Below, in pieces: positions 1 to 9,932 of a DNA stretch of 64,000 nucleotides. This stretch comes from Panax quinquefolius (taxonomy: Eukaryota > Streptophyta > Magnoliopsida > Apiales > Araliaceae). A model generated the notes under the pieces. That model was not told the DNA's origin. It did no database searches and was given only the letters and a program-made list of their open reading frames with translations. Made by a program: the position numbers and the translations under genes. The DNA lies in contig CM035170.1 of NCBI GenBank assembly GCA_020205615.1, forward strand, positions 55,604,812-55,668,811, in the 5' to 3' direction. Numbering within the stretch: position 1 is the first letter of the stretch; each line of letters starts with the position of its first letter.

Positions 1-575
1 TTAATTGGGCATAGTTTTATTGTATAAAATTTATTCAAAAAAAAAAAACAAAATTCATCAAGAACACGAGCTGCAGATTTCCGAAAGATTTTATTTATCG
101 CGAACTAAATTTTTTACGTGGATGTTGATTTGATTAGTCAAATTGCTAAAGACTTTTCGGTAAAAAAAAAATTAAAAAATTAGTCTTTGGGAATGCCTAT
201 TACCGAGGTGTTAACGATAAATCGTGTAATATTGAAAGGATATTTCAGGCTTACGTTAATATATAATAACTTTTGTTCCTGGATTCTAACTAGAATGGCT
301 AGATCATGAATCACCATAAAGGTATGTTATATATAATTAACTTGATTCCTGCGGTACAATTAATGATATATGATATCACGTGATTCAGGTGAATTCTTAA
401 TTATTTTATAATTAAAATAAAATTTTATTTTAATTTTAAAATAAAAGGTTTATTTTAATCTTAAAATAAAAGTTTTATTTTAATTTTAAAATTAGAATTT
501 CATGCTAACTAATTAGAGTTGGAATTGGATTTCAAGATTACTAATTAGAGTTAAAATTGGATTCTATTTTTCCTT

Positions 576-940
576 AAATAAAGGAGTTTATTTTGATATG
601 AAATTAGATTTCATATTATTCAAAAAATAAAAAGGTTTATTTGTGAATAGGAAAAATAATCGATCTTTCCTTAAATAAAGGAGTTTATTTAGATATGAAA
701 TAAGATTTCATATTATTCAAAATAAAGGAGTTTATTTGTAAATAGGAAAGATAATCCATGTTTCCTTTAATAATTTTTTTTACATGGAATTGGATTCCAT
801 AATTAATTAAAATAAAGGAGTTTATTTTGATTAAAGATTTTGATTAAAATAAAATAGTTTATTTTATTCAAAATTAGATAAATTAAAATAAAATAGTTTT
901 ATTTTGATTTAAATTTGGATTAAAATAAAGGAGTTTATTT
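576..940 (+). repeat. Five copies of an 18-bp palindrome in the Copia leader
   Basis: The 18-mer AAATAAAGGAGTTTATTT occurs exactly at 576-593, 673-690, 720-737, 810-827 and 923-940. Each copy is a perfect 7-bp inverted repeat (AAATAAA/TTTATTT) around a GGAG loop. Related copies lacking GGAG lie between and before them (430-500, 845-905). The intervals of 97, 47, 90 and 113 bp are irregular. Confidence 0.8.
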
Positions 941-1717
941 TGATTCAAAATTAGATTTTATACTAACTAAATTTGACCATTAAATGATATCAATATATAT
1001 ATTGAATGTTTATTATTCATAAGATGAATGTTATTTATTGATGCGTATGGTGATGTGTATGATAATAAATGGGATTGATTATAGACTATTGACCAATGTG
1101 ATTGGATTTTATTTTAGTTGGATGCATGAATGTATGAGTTTTATTAAATGGGGATTACTGCGTGCCTCGTCTTCTCTAATTTTTCTTAATGTAAATTCTA
1201 TCTCCTCCTATGTACTTCCCTTATTTAACGATCAAGGTTTTATTTATTTTAAATAATTTTGTAATATGAATAGTTAGAATTAATTTTGAAAATTGGAGAT
1301 CGAGGGGCGAGGAGGCGCTTGAAGACCCGTTTTGTAATGGAGCCAGTTTTAAATGTAATAGTTATATTTAAATATTATTTCTTGCACCCTAGGGTTTGAC
1401 CTTTTGGTTCACTTGGTGGCTCTAGTGAACCAAACTAGAATAAAAGTCCATAATCAATTCGGGTAGAATATAGTATTCTATATGTGCATGCTTATACTAT
1501 ATATATTATATATTATGCAAATATGTTTCGCATGTTCATTAATATAGACGCGTATTTTATATATATATATGCGTATATTATTAAGCAAGATGAGACAAAT
1601 TAATAACAAACCCCTCAATTTTTTATATTAAGTCCTAAGCGTTCAAAGATATTTGGAATATCGAGCGTTAAGCCTTAGCATGATAAAATTAATAGAGTAT
1701 TAAATATTTAATATGAG

Positions 1718-2015
1718 TTTGTTGTGTCACCACAAGGCAAGTATTAAGTATTTAAGATGTTAATTTATCACATTTGATGCTTATAAAGAAAATTGAACAA
1801 TATTGTTTTGTTGTGTCACCACAAGGTTGATATTTTCTTTTTTTGAATATATGGAGTGCTAGGTCGGACTTAACTTGGATTATTTTGATTCGGATGTGCC
1901 ACCACTTGATCAAAAATAATCTAAGAGGCAAAAAAAAAGGAGTTTTATAGTTGATGTAATTGACAAAAGTTGTCTACCTATTTATTTATATATAGTTTGT
2001 TGTGTCACCACAAGG
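1718..2015 (+). repeat. Three exact 20-bp motifs in the Copia leader
   Basis: TTTGTTGTGTCACCACAAGG is found exactly at 1718-1737, 1807-1826 and 1996-2015, with a degenerate relative near 1888-1908 (GTGCCACCACTTGATC). The core TTGTG-TCAC-CACAA is a small hairpin. The flanking sequence is not repeated, so this is not a simple tandem duplication. Function is unknown; a leader RNA structure or a protein-binding site are possibilities. Confidence 0.75.
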
Positions 2016-2311
2016 CTATATACATTTGAAATGGGATCCTTATTCTCACTAGCAAATCTTTAATTAGATTTTCTTAACTATATAAGTGAGGTAATATAGT
2101 TTGAAGAAAATAGTGGGAGATACCAATTTAAAACAAGACCTAAATTATTTTGGTAATTAATAAAAGAATGTATGTTAAAAATGTTGTTAATTACAAATTC
2201 ATTTACGAAATTTTACAATGTCTAAAATTACTATCATTTGCGAAGCATATTAGATGCTAAATTAACCGGATCAATTAAGCGGATTGGTTAAGGAATTTGA
2301 GAATAGTTCTC

Positions 2312-3010
2312 ATGGCTGAAAAGCTATCTTATGTCCTTAATACGTCTATCCCTGCAATGGTTGCAGACAATGCCTCTGAGGAAGACATTGCTACTTTTAA
2401 AAAGTGGCAAGATGATGCACATTGGCTCGATGCATCATGCTCGCATCTATGAAAGTAACGAGCTTGGCGTCGCAAAAAACTATGGATGCTTCTACTATAT
2501 TCCCCACATCAAGTAGTTGATGGTGAGGAAAGTAGGGCCGATAGATATCGAGATATCTAAGGAGCTCTTAGATCTAGAATGACCAATGGCACTATAAAAT
2601 GCAGACAAAAAAGTTCTTAACATAATCAATTCGATTGATCAATTAAGACAATTTGGTTTTGTCATGGATGGAGAGTTGAGCCAAGATTTGATCTTGCACT
2701 CACTCCCTGACTCCTTTCACAATTGTTGTGAATTTTTCATATGAAGCAAGCTAGATATCGACCTCATTGATTTGCTTAACATATTGAAAAATGTTGAGAG
2801 TCACTTTCGACCAAGAAAGATCAAGTCTTCTTGGTAGGGGCCAAAAGATCTTTTGAAAAGAAGAACGATTCAAAGATGGTAAATAGAAAGGCATAAACAA
2901 AGGATAATAAAAATAAAAGCGTCTGGATAGCAAAGGAGTTTTCTTCCACCGCAATAAGCACGGACACTTTGGAAAAAACCTGCAAGAAACATCTTGCGAG
3001 AGGCTAACGA
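2312..3010 (+). pseudogene. gag: Copia gag relic
   Basis: Gag is the structural protein of the cytoplasmic retrotransposon particle. The start is chosen at the ATG at 2312, which opens a frame reading MAEKLSYVLNTSIPAMVADN, similar to plant Copia Gag N-termini. The frame is broken after about 47 codons. Further on, 2620-2760 still reads like a Gag core (SIDQLRQFGFVMDGELSQDL followed by LHSLPDSF), and 2940-2995 resembles a zinc knuckle (HRNKHGHFGKN) whose cysteines are lost. The segment is short compared with normal Copia Gag and contains several stops and frameshifts. It precedes the PR/IN relic in the usual order. Confidence is good for family, low for exact borders. Confidence 0.65.
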
Positions 3011-3059
3011 AAGAAGCTTAGTGAAGTTTGATTATAAATACAAATTTGTTCATGATTTA

Positions 3060-4300
3060 AAATAAATTTTTCTTTAAGTCGAGGTTCTACTTGGGTATTG
3101 GATCTGACTTTGGTTATCATAAATATAGATTTATGAAGGGACCAAGCAGAAGTAGAAAGCTAAACAAAGATAAGTAATCCTATGTGTGGAAAATGAAGCA
3201 AATGTTGCTACATTAGCCATAGAAACTTATAGTTTAGCAATGCCTATGGGAAAATCTATTAAGTCGATAAGTTGTTATTGTATTTCAGATTCTTGTTAGA
3301 AATATTATTTCTATTTTGTTGTTGGACAATAAAATTTTTGGTATTATAATTAAGAATAATTGTTGTTCTATTTATAATAATAATGTTTTGTATAAATGGA
3401 ATATTACTTAATGGATTTTGTATACTTGACTTACGTGAAAAATATATTTTGCAAATTGAACAAACTAGTATAAGAAAAGGAGATGATCATTCAAAGAGTT
3501 GAATGTGTGTATTTGCTTTGAATACAAGTGTGAATTATTTGAAAGGTTCAAAGAATTCAAAAGTGAAACAAATTGGCAAAGTATTAGGATTCTTTGATCG
3601 GATCAAGGAAGGAATACTTGAGCAATAAGTTTCTAGATCATCTCAAATGGTTTTCTCATAATGGGCGCCTATACGATACGTAATAATTGATTGATGTATC
3701 GAAAGGAAAAATCGTACCTTGTTGGACATAGTACGGTCCATAATTATTTTACCGAGCATTCCAAATCCTTCAGGATCATGTCCTAGAAATGGCTACATAC
3801 TACTGAAAAGGTAACCTCAAAATCCAAATTTCGAGACTCCATAAAAGTTATGGACATGGAGGATTCCTAATCTTAAGTATGTTAAGATAAGGGGTTGTCC
3901 AACTTATGTGAAAAGGTTTGAAAGATAAGCTTAGGACAAGATTTGACATGTACTGATTTGTGGGACATCCTAAAGTAAGTTTAGGGTATATGTTCTATAA
4001 TTCTACTTAGCAAAAGGTGTTTGTTACTGAAACACGTTGCCTTCTAAGATAAAAAGTGTTTATCATTAAAAGGGGCTAGTGGGAGGATAATAGATCTTGA
4101 AGAGTTCAAGAACCACAAAACACTATAAGTCAAATAAGAGGAACTGTAGATAGACCTATTGTACCACAAATAGAATCGTAAATCGGAATAGTACCAAAGA
4201 TACCTAAGAGGTATGGATTCATCATGGATGATGATGATGAGGTACACATCATAGAAGATGATGATCCAGAGTTACATTCGATGAGGTAAGACTTCTAGTG
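3060..4300 (+). pseudogene. pol: Copia protease-integrase relic
   Basis: Integrase cuts the target and joins the element's cDNA to it; protease matures the polyprotein. Around 3085-3115 the reading STWVLDL matches the start of Copia protease, but the catalytic motif is degraded. At 3590-3625 there is a disrupted SDQGGEYL-like integrase motif containing the second catalytic aspartate. At 3690-3790 VSERKNRTLLDMVRS, the conserved Copia integrase core, is readable with indels. A later block near 3890-4080 resembles GCPTYVKRFE and SGRIIDLEE, which normally link integrase to RT. Most of the N-terminal integrase is missing. Frames shift repeatedly, so no protein can be made. Confidence 0.65.
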
Positions 4301-5205
4301 TGTACAAAAGGGTCAGTGGGAGCGTCGTGAAATTTCTAGTATTATATATTGATATACTACGGATGAGGAATTACATACCAATACTACAATCAGTAAAGAT
4401 AAAATTGTCTAAACATTCCTCCATAAATGATTTGGAAGAGTATCTTAATTGGGGATATAAATCTATATAGATAGATTTAAGAGGATGCTCGACTTAACCC
4501 AAGGAACGTATATTCATTTGATGCTAAAGTCGTTTAGCATGGCAAACTCCAAGAGATGTCTCATGTCGATGAGCTATGGAGTGTATCTCTCTTAATAGTC
4601 CCCACAGACTCCTGAAAAGAGAGGTCGCATGAGTAACAATCATGTATGCAATGAAATCTACGAGACCTGATGTTGATTAGTCATATTATGGAGAAGTTCA
4701 CTATGAGTCGATGAAAACATCTTAAAGTGCTTAACCAAGCACTAAGGATGTGATCATATTCATGGTGGGTCTAAATTAAAACTAGAGGCTTAACGGACTC
4801 AAGTTTTTCGAATGAGACCAAGATGACGAAAAATCCACTTTAAGGTAAAGCGTTATCTTGAGCGATTGGTGCGATGAATTGGAAATGTTCCAAACAATGA
4901 AAGAGTTCTTTGGTTTAGTGATAAAGACAAAGTATATAGCTATAAATGAAGTTGCAAGTTGATTGTTTGGATTAAAAGTTCATTCTGTAACTAGGAATAG
5001 TTCCTAAGTCTCATCTTGGATCTAAACATGTGTTGTGGCACTTTTATTTGATTATTAGAATCATTGAAAGATGGGAAATCACTATAGAGATAGTGGACTC
5101 TCATGAACAACATTACATATCCATTAACTAAAGCTTATCCAACAGCCAGGATAATCGTCACTTAGAGAAGAAGAGTATGAGATACCATGACGATTGGCTT
5201 TAGTG
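4300..5205 (+). pseudogene. pol: Copia reverse transcriptase (C-terminal) and RNase H relic
   Basis: RT copies the element RNA and RNase H removes the RNA strand. Only the later half of RT is recognisable: VVKFLVLYIDILR at about 4322-4365 corresponds to the YVDD box, with the second aspartate replaced. LRGCSTxPRNVYSF near 4470-4520 and a disrupted TRPDV block near 4655-4680 follow. RNase H remains as GGSKLKLE (4762-4787), SFSNETKMTKNP and, at the end, NITYPLTKAYP (5110-5145). The RT N-terminal half appears deleted at about 4300. The relic ends about 60 bp before the polypurine tract and LTR, as in intact elements. Many stops and frameshifts are present. Confidence 0.65.
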
Positions 5206-5217
5206 CAAGTGGGAGAT
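5206..5217 (+). other. Polypurine tract of the Copia element
   Basis: AAGTGGGAGAT lies directly before the LTR start TGAAAGTAG. It is the usual site where second-strand DNA synthesis is primed. Confidence 0.7.
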
Positions 5218-7065
5218 TGAAAGTAGTATGCACACAAGCCAATCATGTTTGATGATAAAGCATATACTTTGTAACAATCTTATTCATTTATTAATAAAAA
5301 GTATTAATTTATTAAAGGCTTTTAATTATCTACATGATGTTGTTTTATAATATGTGATAAACCCATAGTTTTAAGCAATGCTTTTAGAATAATGATGATG
5401 ATCATTCTAATGAGATCTAAATTCTTAGAAAGTTTAAAACTAAAATAGTTCCAAATCATTGGATTACTAAATTGGGGATTAGTGAATCCGGATAGATTGG
5501 TACATCGTTGCTTGCTTTCATTGGATGAGGATGATTGATCTCATGATCATTTGTGTGGAGACACTAAAAGCAAGTATGTAGGTGCTTATTAGAGAATAAG
5601 TTCATTGAGCGTTGGCTCGCTAAGGAATACCTAATGGAGTTTTACTTGCTTGTCGATAGGAATTCACAGTAGTGATAGTAAGACAAAGTGATCCTTGGAC
5701 TTGAGATCATCATAGTATCTTGTGTATGATGAGTTATGCTTTGACTTATTCCTTAAGACCCTTAGGGTATATCAAAGGGTATGCTTGGGTATAATAAGTT
5801 GTACATGGAGATAATGTATGATCAATAAAGAATCTACCACTTATTAAAAGAAGAAATGTCCTATGTGATTCGATAAATGACAACCCTAGTAGTCCTTGGC
5901 AAAGCGAGAATGAAATTAGAAAGGAGTTTCTAATTTGCATTATTTAGTGTTGTGCATTTAAGGATCGAAATACATATAATTAAATAAAATAAGACTTGAC
6001 GATAATTCCATGTCTTATATTTAATTGGGACATTGTATAGTGGAAGGATTGAATTGTGCGGTAACTATTTACTCAAAGGTTCTTTTATGATTAATGTTGA
6101 AATCTATATTATCTCGAAAGTCGTTGATCATTAGGGAGGCTTATCCTATTGTAGAATAAATATTATTTATTTAAATAAATTAATTATTTAATTTATTTAT
6201 TTAAATAAGATTAGAATTGTTCTAATTGATTTATTCACAACCGGTTTAATATATGGAGAACCTAAAGGGTCACACCATAAAAGGAAGAATAATTATTTAA
6301 GAAGTTAATGGCATAGTCGTAATAATATGTTATGTATATTTAATTTAATCTATGGTGATAGAATAAATTAAATAGCTTAATATTATTATTTAATATTTTA
6401 GAAATATTAAATATAAATTAATAAGAGAGTCTTATTAATATTATTACAATTATTATTATTATTTTAATTTCTAAAAGAGTTTAGGAATTAATTTAATATA
6501 AGTATACTCTCATTTATTCCTAATTGGATTAGGAAGAAAAATTAGTTAAAGGAGTTTAATTAATTATCCCTAATAAGACTAGGGAGAGCCCTTTAATTAA
6601 AAGGGTTTAATTAAATAATACCTTATTTTAATAGGGTTACTTGATATCTTTATAAGAGGAGTCTTATATCGGATATCTAATATACGATATAATTCGAATG
6701 GTTGGAGAGTACGTTTTTTTATATAGAGATAGAAAAACTAGGGTTTAACCAACCACCCATCTTCTTGAATTCTTCTTCTTCCTTGGTGGATCACCTCTGA
6801 GGCCAAACACTTGGGTGGCTAACGTTGATCGAAAGGAAGGAACCAAACCCGGTGGATTCAAGTTGAGCGAAAAAGAATTGGAGGTGAACTTGTACGAGAG
6901 AAGCTCGGTTCTTCAAGGGTATGATTCTTGTTCTTCAATTTTTTCGTTTAATTAATAATTGTGCATAAAGGGTGATCCGGGTATATGGTTTGTAAAATTT
7001 TTAAACTCTGATTTATCTCGCTTCCGCTTAATTTTTGCAATTTGATTGCGTTCTTGAATATTACA
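5218..7065 (+). repeat. Copia LTR (about 1.85 kb)
   Basis: The left border is set by the polypurine tract and the TG dinucleotide at 5218. The right border is set by TTACA at 7061-7065, about 10 bp before the PBS, so it is approximate by a few bases. The LTR carries no reading frame of note. A TATA-like box is at 6720-6726. The region 6160-6660 is extremely AT-rich with TTTAATTAA-type repeats. Only one LTR of this family is present in the window. Confidence 0.75.
6720..6726 (+). promoter_or_regulatory. TATA-like box of the Copia LTR
   Basis: TATATAG follows a T-run at 6714-6720, about 340 bp before the LTR end, and is followed by pyrimidine-rich sequence (CTTCTTCTTCCTTGG) typical of a plant transcription start. 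Position and composition only. Confidence 0.4.
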
Positions 7066-7075
7066 AACCTAACCG

Positions 7076-7088
7076 TGGTATCAGAGCC
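7076..7088 (+). other. Primer-binding site (initiator Met tRNA) after the Copia LTR
   Basis: TGGTATCAGAGCC matches the plant initiator-Met tRNA 3' end complement used by many LTR elements. Its place downstream of the only LTR shows that another internal copy starts here. That copy stops at about 7214, where a Ty3 LTR fragment begins. Confidence 0.85.
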
Positions 7089-7214
7089 AAACTTTTATGC
7101 GAATTATTAATTATTTTAATTTGATATGTATATTGATATTTGTTTAGAACAATTTAATTGGGCATAGTTTTATTGTATAAAATTTATTCAAAAAAAAAAC
7201 AAAATTTTTCACGA

Positions 7215-7302
7215 ACACCAGAATCATAAGCTTTCTAAGCATTTTTCTATAAATAGGGTGCTTAGTTATAATTGAAAATCACACCAGAATCATAAGCTTT
7301 CT
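7215..7302 (+). repeat. 22-bp direct duplication at the Copia/Ty3 junction
   Basis: A 22-bp sequence ending CATAAGCTTTCT is present identically at 7215-7236 and 7281-7302. The second copy sits within the Ty3 LTR; the first lies exactly at the junction with the Copia leader. This looks like filler DNA copied during repair of a break. Confidence 0.75.
7248..7255 (+). promoter_or_regulatory. TATA box of LTR fragment E
   Basis: TATAAATA followed by GGGTGCTTAG is identical in context to the TATA boxes of the C LTRs (53023-53030 and 60550-60557). Confidence 0.6.
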
Positions 7303-7526
7303 CTCTCTATATTATCGAGCGTATTTTGTAAGTATTTAGATACTTTGTGAGTTCTTATTCGGTCTGAAGTTTCCTTGACCTTATACGATATTTCAACCGA
7401 AAGTCTTTGTTCTTTTGAGGTAAGGGATGTTATTTTCTTCATAATGATGTTATCCTTTCAATATCGTTATACCGAAATATTGGTATGGATTTTATTATGG
7501 AATTTCTACATTTTTCATGTCGGGGG

Positions 7527-7590
7527 CACTATTCACGTATATGGCACTATTCACGTATACGACACTATTCACGAATACGACACTATTCAC
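7527..7590 (+). repeat. 18-bp tandem repeat in LTR E
   Basis: Three and a half units starting CACTATTCACG at 7527, 7545, 7563 and 7581. Related arrays with different unit lengths occur in the D 5' LTR (about 25158-25290) and the C LTRs (about 53304-53490 and 60836-61050). Confidence 0.8.
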
Positions 7591-7827
7591 AAAAAAATAA
7601 GTTTTTTTCTTTATTTGTCCAAGTTATCTATTGTGGTTACTATCGTTGATTGTATCCATATTTTGATCTTTATTGAATTTTGCTCCACAATTGATTATTA
7701 TAAGGTATTTTTGAACTTGGATAAACTAAAGTACGAATCCATTGTCTTTGATCTTTTATCTCACTGTATTCGTTTTCTTTAAGATATTTTTCATCATCGT
7801 TAGTCCTAAATGATGATATTACTGAAT

Positions 7828-7964
7828 ATCTTTGGTCTGTAGTGCAAAGATGAATGATTAACTGATGAATATCTTTGGCCCGTAGTGCAAAGATGAACAT
7901 ATGTTGAGATGAACATGACCAACTGCTGATACAAATGAATATCTTTAGCCTGTAGTGTAAAGAT
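7828..7964 (+). repeat. Array of three ATCTTTG/CAAAGAT hairpins in LTR E
   Basis: Hairpins at 7828-7851, 7871-7894 and 7941-7964 have 7-bp arms and a loop around GTAGTG. The third has ATCTTTA/TAAAGAT, a paired change that keeps the stem. Equivalent hairpins occur in the D LTR (25527-25550, 25570-25593, 25640-25663) and the C 5' LTR (53730-53753, 53772-53794, 53813-53837, 53874-53897). Confidence 0.7.
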
Positions 7965-9580
7965 GAATATTTGATTCAAGATGTATATTGATTGATGTTA
8001 CATGGATAAAATATTGATGATGGACTTTTAAATCTTAAAAAATAGTAGAATTCATTCTCTACTTGATTCTTCTAATGGATTGTTGTTTCCACTGCAGTTG
8101 TTGATCTAAAACTTGTTGTCTATTATATTCTATCAAATTTTTCCCTGTTGAAGACTAATGATAAATTGTTGTATATTATCTTAGTCATAATATTCTTTAC
8201 TAGGCTAGTTGAACTCACCCTTTTCCTTTTTGTTCCATTTTTCTTCTCAGGAGGTGAGAACATAACAGGAACTAGGCGGGGTATAGAGTGATGGTTCAGG
8301 ATAGTTGTTTTAGTAGTCCTCACTATTTTGTAAAATAGTGTATCAATAATTGAAATGAGGACTCTTTTTTAGTTTGTATACTATCTATTAGACAATATTT
8401 GTATTTAAACTCATAGTATATGTGTTGTCGTATTTTGCACAACAATTGTATTAATAAAGTTGTATTTTTTCTGTACCATGTATTTGGCGACTCAGAATGG
8501 GTGATGTATACCTATTTTGGGGGCGTCACAAGATCTAAACACCAACCCAATCAACATCCAGATTGAGTTGTAAAACTATTCAAGATGAAGTCTTCCACAA
8601 GTCAATCAGAAGAAGACTCCAATAAAAGTGACTGACAAAAAAAAGTCAGCAAGTGCAGTAGCTGTTAAGAGAACAGAAGACAATGACCTTGGGAATAACC
8701 AGGATCGTAGTGTTTGCCAGATTAGAAGTAGAAACTGATGGGATCTATAACAGAGACACTAGCCAACCTATACAGAACAGACAAAGAAGATGAAGTATGG
8801 GTCAGACCATTGATGATATGTGAACGTGAGATCACAAAGAGAAAGAGACTGAGCATGTCTAACCTGATAAGTCTTGAACTTGAGGAGGGCCAGAGTAATC
8901 AGAAAAGTTGTCAATACCTAATGTAAGTTAAGGCAAGTCAAAGTGATGAAGCACTGCATGAGTGAAGGAAGAGGTGTTCTATGTTGAAGATCCAATGAAC
9001 ACTCTTCAGAATCGTAGTGTTGTCTCAACCAGTCAATGAGCAACATTCAATAAGACACACTAAGATCTGGACCAAGAACATCTGCATCAGAATCGTAGAG
9101 TTCGGTCATCTGAAGATTGAAGCATTGGCAATGGTTTAATCTGAAGACTAATACTCACACGTTGCTAATTGAGAGCATCGATGAAGAAGGACAATTCCTG
9201 GTGTTCTGATCGAGAAATCAGAAAGAAGAAATAAAGATAACTACCTGCCCGACACATCAAAGTGACATTTCTGACAGGGTATGTGAAATAGTAGACTGCA
9301 GTGTCAGAAATGTGAAAAAAGGGATGTCCTGTCACATCTGCAGTCTACACCAAATAACTTGAGATCTGCGAAGCAATTTAAATAGCTCCCAACGACTATA
9401 TTCCAACGGGAAGATTGTGGAGGAGTATATATCAGCTAGAGCTTCAAAGATCAAGTGTTACTGAGTTGCAGAATCATTGAGTTGTTGGAATGCTATAATG
9501 TTGACTCTACAAGTTCCACCAGAGCTGAAAAAAACAAGTCTCAGTGACAGTGAGACTACGAAGGTGGAAGTGAAGCAGAT

Positions 9581-9850
9581 TTGAAGAAGGACTTGAACAA
9601 ACTAAAGCTTCGCTCAACAACGATGAGAATGCTACTGAAGATGGTAGCTAAGCTGAGACCCGAGAAGGCCAAGAAGATAGCATTCAGAATAGTGGCAGAG
9701 CACAACGAAGATCCAGAAAGTCACTCTACGAATCACCATGAACCAAAAGCTAAAAAAGAACATATGCAAAACCATGTATGCATACCATTCAAGAAGGGTT
9801 CAGGGATTGCTAAGTGCCAGACGAAGTCTACCAAAAGCTCAAAGACTTAG
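9581..9850 (+). CDS. Uncharacterised basic 89-codon reading frame
   Basis: An open frame begins ATGAAGAAGGACTTGAAC (at 9581 within the codon series; the first codon may be TTG in other readings) and ends at a TAG at 9848. The product would be lysine-rich, with many basic residues in RPEKAKKIAFRIVAEH and a basic C-terminus. No known domain, signal peptide or membrane segment can be seen. It lies inside the unclassified repeat, upstream of the insertion at 9933. It could be chance in a region low in stop codons, or a piece of a retroelement protein. I do not assign a function. Confidence 0.15.
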   Translation: MKKDLNKLKLRSTTMRMLLKMVAKLRPEKAKKIAFRIVAEHNEDPESHSTNHHEPKAKKEHMQNHVCIPFKKGSGIAKCQTKSTKSSKT

Positions 9851-9927
9851 CAAACCTAAATGGTGATGGTGCATAGCCGACAATAGACGAAGATGAGGTG
9901 AACAATATGAAGATCAGCTGCACCAGA

Positions 9928-9932
9928 GATGA
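9928..9932. repeat. Target-site duplication GATGA (left)
   Basis: GATGA at 9928-9932 directly precedes TGTAACGG and matches 19878-19882 directly after the other end of the insertion (TCACA). Five base pairs fits Ty3/Copia integrase action. Confidence 0.9.

Larger units (their letters stand above)
1..2311 (+). other. Long non-coding leader of the Copia element
   Basis: About 2.3 kb between the PBS-proximal start and the gag ATG contains no credible reading frame. It is very AT-rich and holds two distinctive repeat sets: AAATAAA/TTTATTT palindromes at 576-940 and a 20-bp TCACCACAA-containing motif at 1718-2015. Between them, 1261-1450 is less AT-rich and includes a stretch around 1300-1345 (GGGCGAGGAGGCGCTTGAAG). 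The region would be the 5' untranslated part of the genomic RNA. Confidence 0.6.
1..7214 (+). mobile_element. Decayed Ty1/Copia LTR retrotransposon followed by the start of a second internal copy
   Basis: The window opens inside the internal region, just downstream of a PBS that is not included: bases 1 to about 45 match 7154 to about 7198, which lie 66 bp after a visible PBS. Order on the plus strand is leader (1-2311), gag relic, PR/IN relic, RT/RNase H relic, polypurine tract, LTR (5218-7065), then PBS and about 140 bp of leader again. The domain order integrase before reverse transcriptase is diagnostic of Ty1/Copia. Reading frames carry many stops and indels, so the copy is dead. The LTR followed by PBS and leader indicates a tandem internal-LTR-internal arrangement rather than a simple insertion. 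Confidence 0.85.
7420..8250 (+). other. Predicted leader intron in LTR E
   Basis: The 5' border is GAG|GTAAGG at 7417-7425 and the 3' border is a pyrimidine-rich run ending TTCTTCTCAG|GAGG at 8250. Both borders recur at the same relative places in the D 5' LTR and the C 3' LTR, and in A as AAG|GTAAGG with TTCTCTTCAG. Inferred from sequence only. Confidence 0.45.
7233..8530 (+). repeat. Truncated Ty3 LTR 'E' (3' part)
   Basis: From TTCTAAG at 7233 the sequence follows the C-family LTRs at about 53010 and 60535: TATAAATA box, GAAAATCACACC, GAGGTAAGG, TTCACG repeats, hairpin array, pyrimidine-rich CAG and the terminus TTTTGGGGGCGTCACA ending at 8530. The U3 part upstream of the TATA box is missing. 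No PBS follows, so this is the 3' LTR end or a truncated solo LTR. A 135-codon open frame across 7375-7782 exists only because the 18-bp repeat lacks stops; I do not regard it as a gene. Confidence 0.8.
8531..9932 (+). repeat. Left half of an unclassified repeat, split by a later insertion
   Basis: This region is less AT-rich than its surroundings and resumes at 19883 after the 9.9-kb insertion, as shown by the GATGA duplication. It contains the motif ATCGTAG in three related contexts (8703, 9011, 9092), a stretch CCCAACGACTATATTCCAAC near 9389-9408 and a TATA-like GTATATAT at about 9426. These features remind me of long Copia (SIRE/Maximus-type) LTRs, but I cannot confirm that. No RT, Gag or integrase motif is visible. 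Confidence 0.4.

Noticed and set aside
7375..7782. 135-codon open frame in LTR E with a repeated TIHVY pattern, and a similar 131-codon frame at 24983-25378
   Set aside because: The pattern is the translation of the 18-bp TTCACG repeat, whose length is a multiple of three. The frame is not kept in the C LTRs, starts at non-ATG codons, and lies across a predicted leader intron.
7828..7964. CRISPR-like or tRNA-like repeated hairpins
   Set aside because: Repeats are irregularly spaced, imperfect and lie within eukaryotic LTRs; no cloverleaf with conserved T-loop was seen.
8531..9932. Endogenous pararetrovirus (caulimovirid) fragment
   Set aside because: No RT, movement-protein or coat-protein motif in any frame; the promoter-like stretch alone fits a Copia LTR at least as well.
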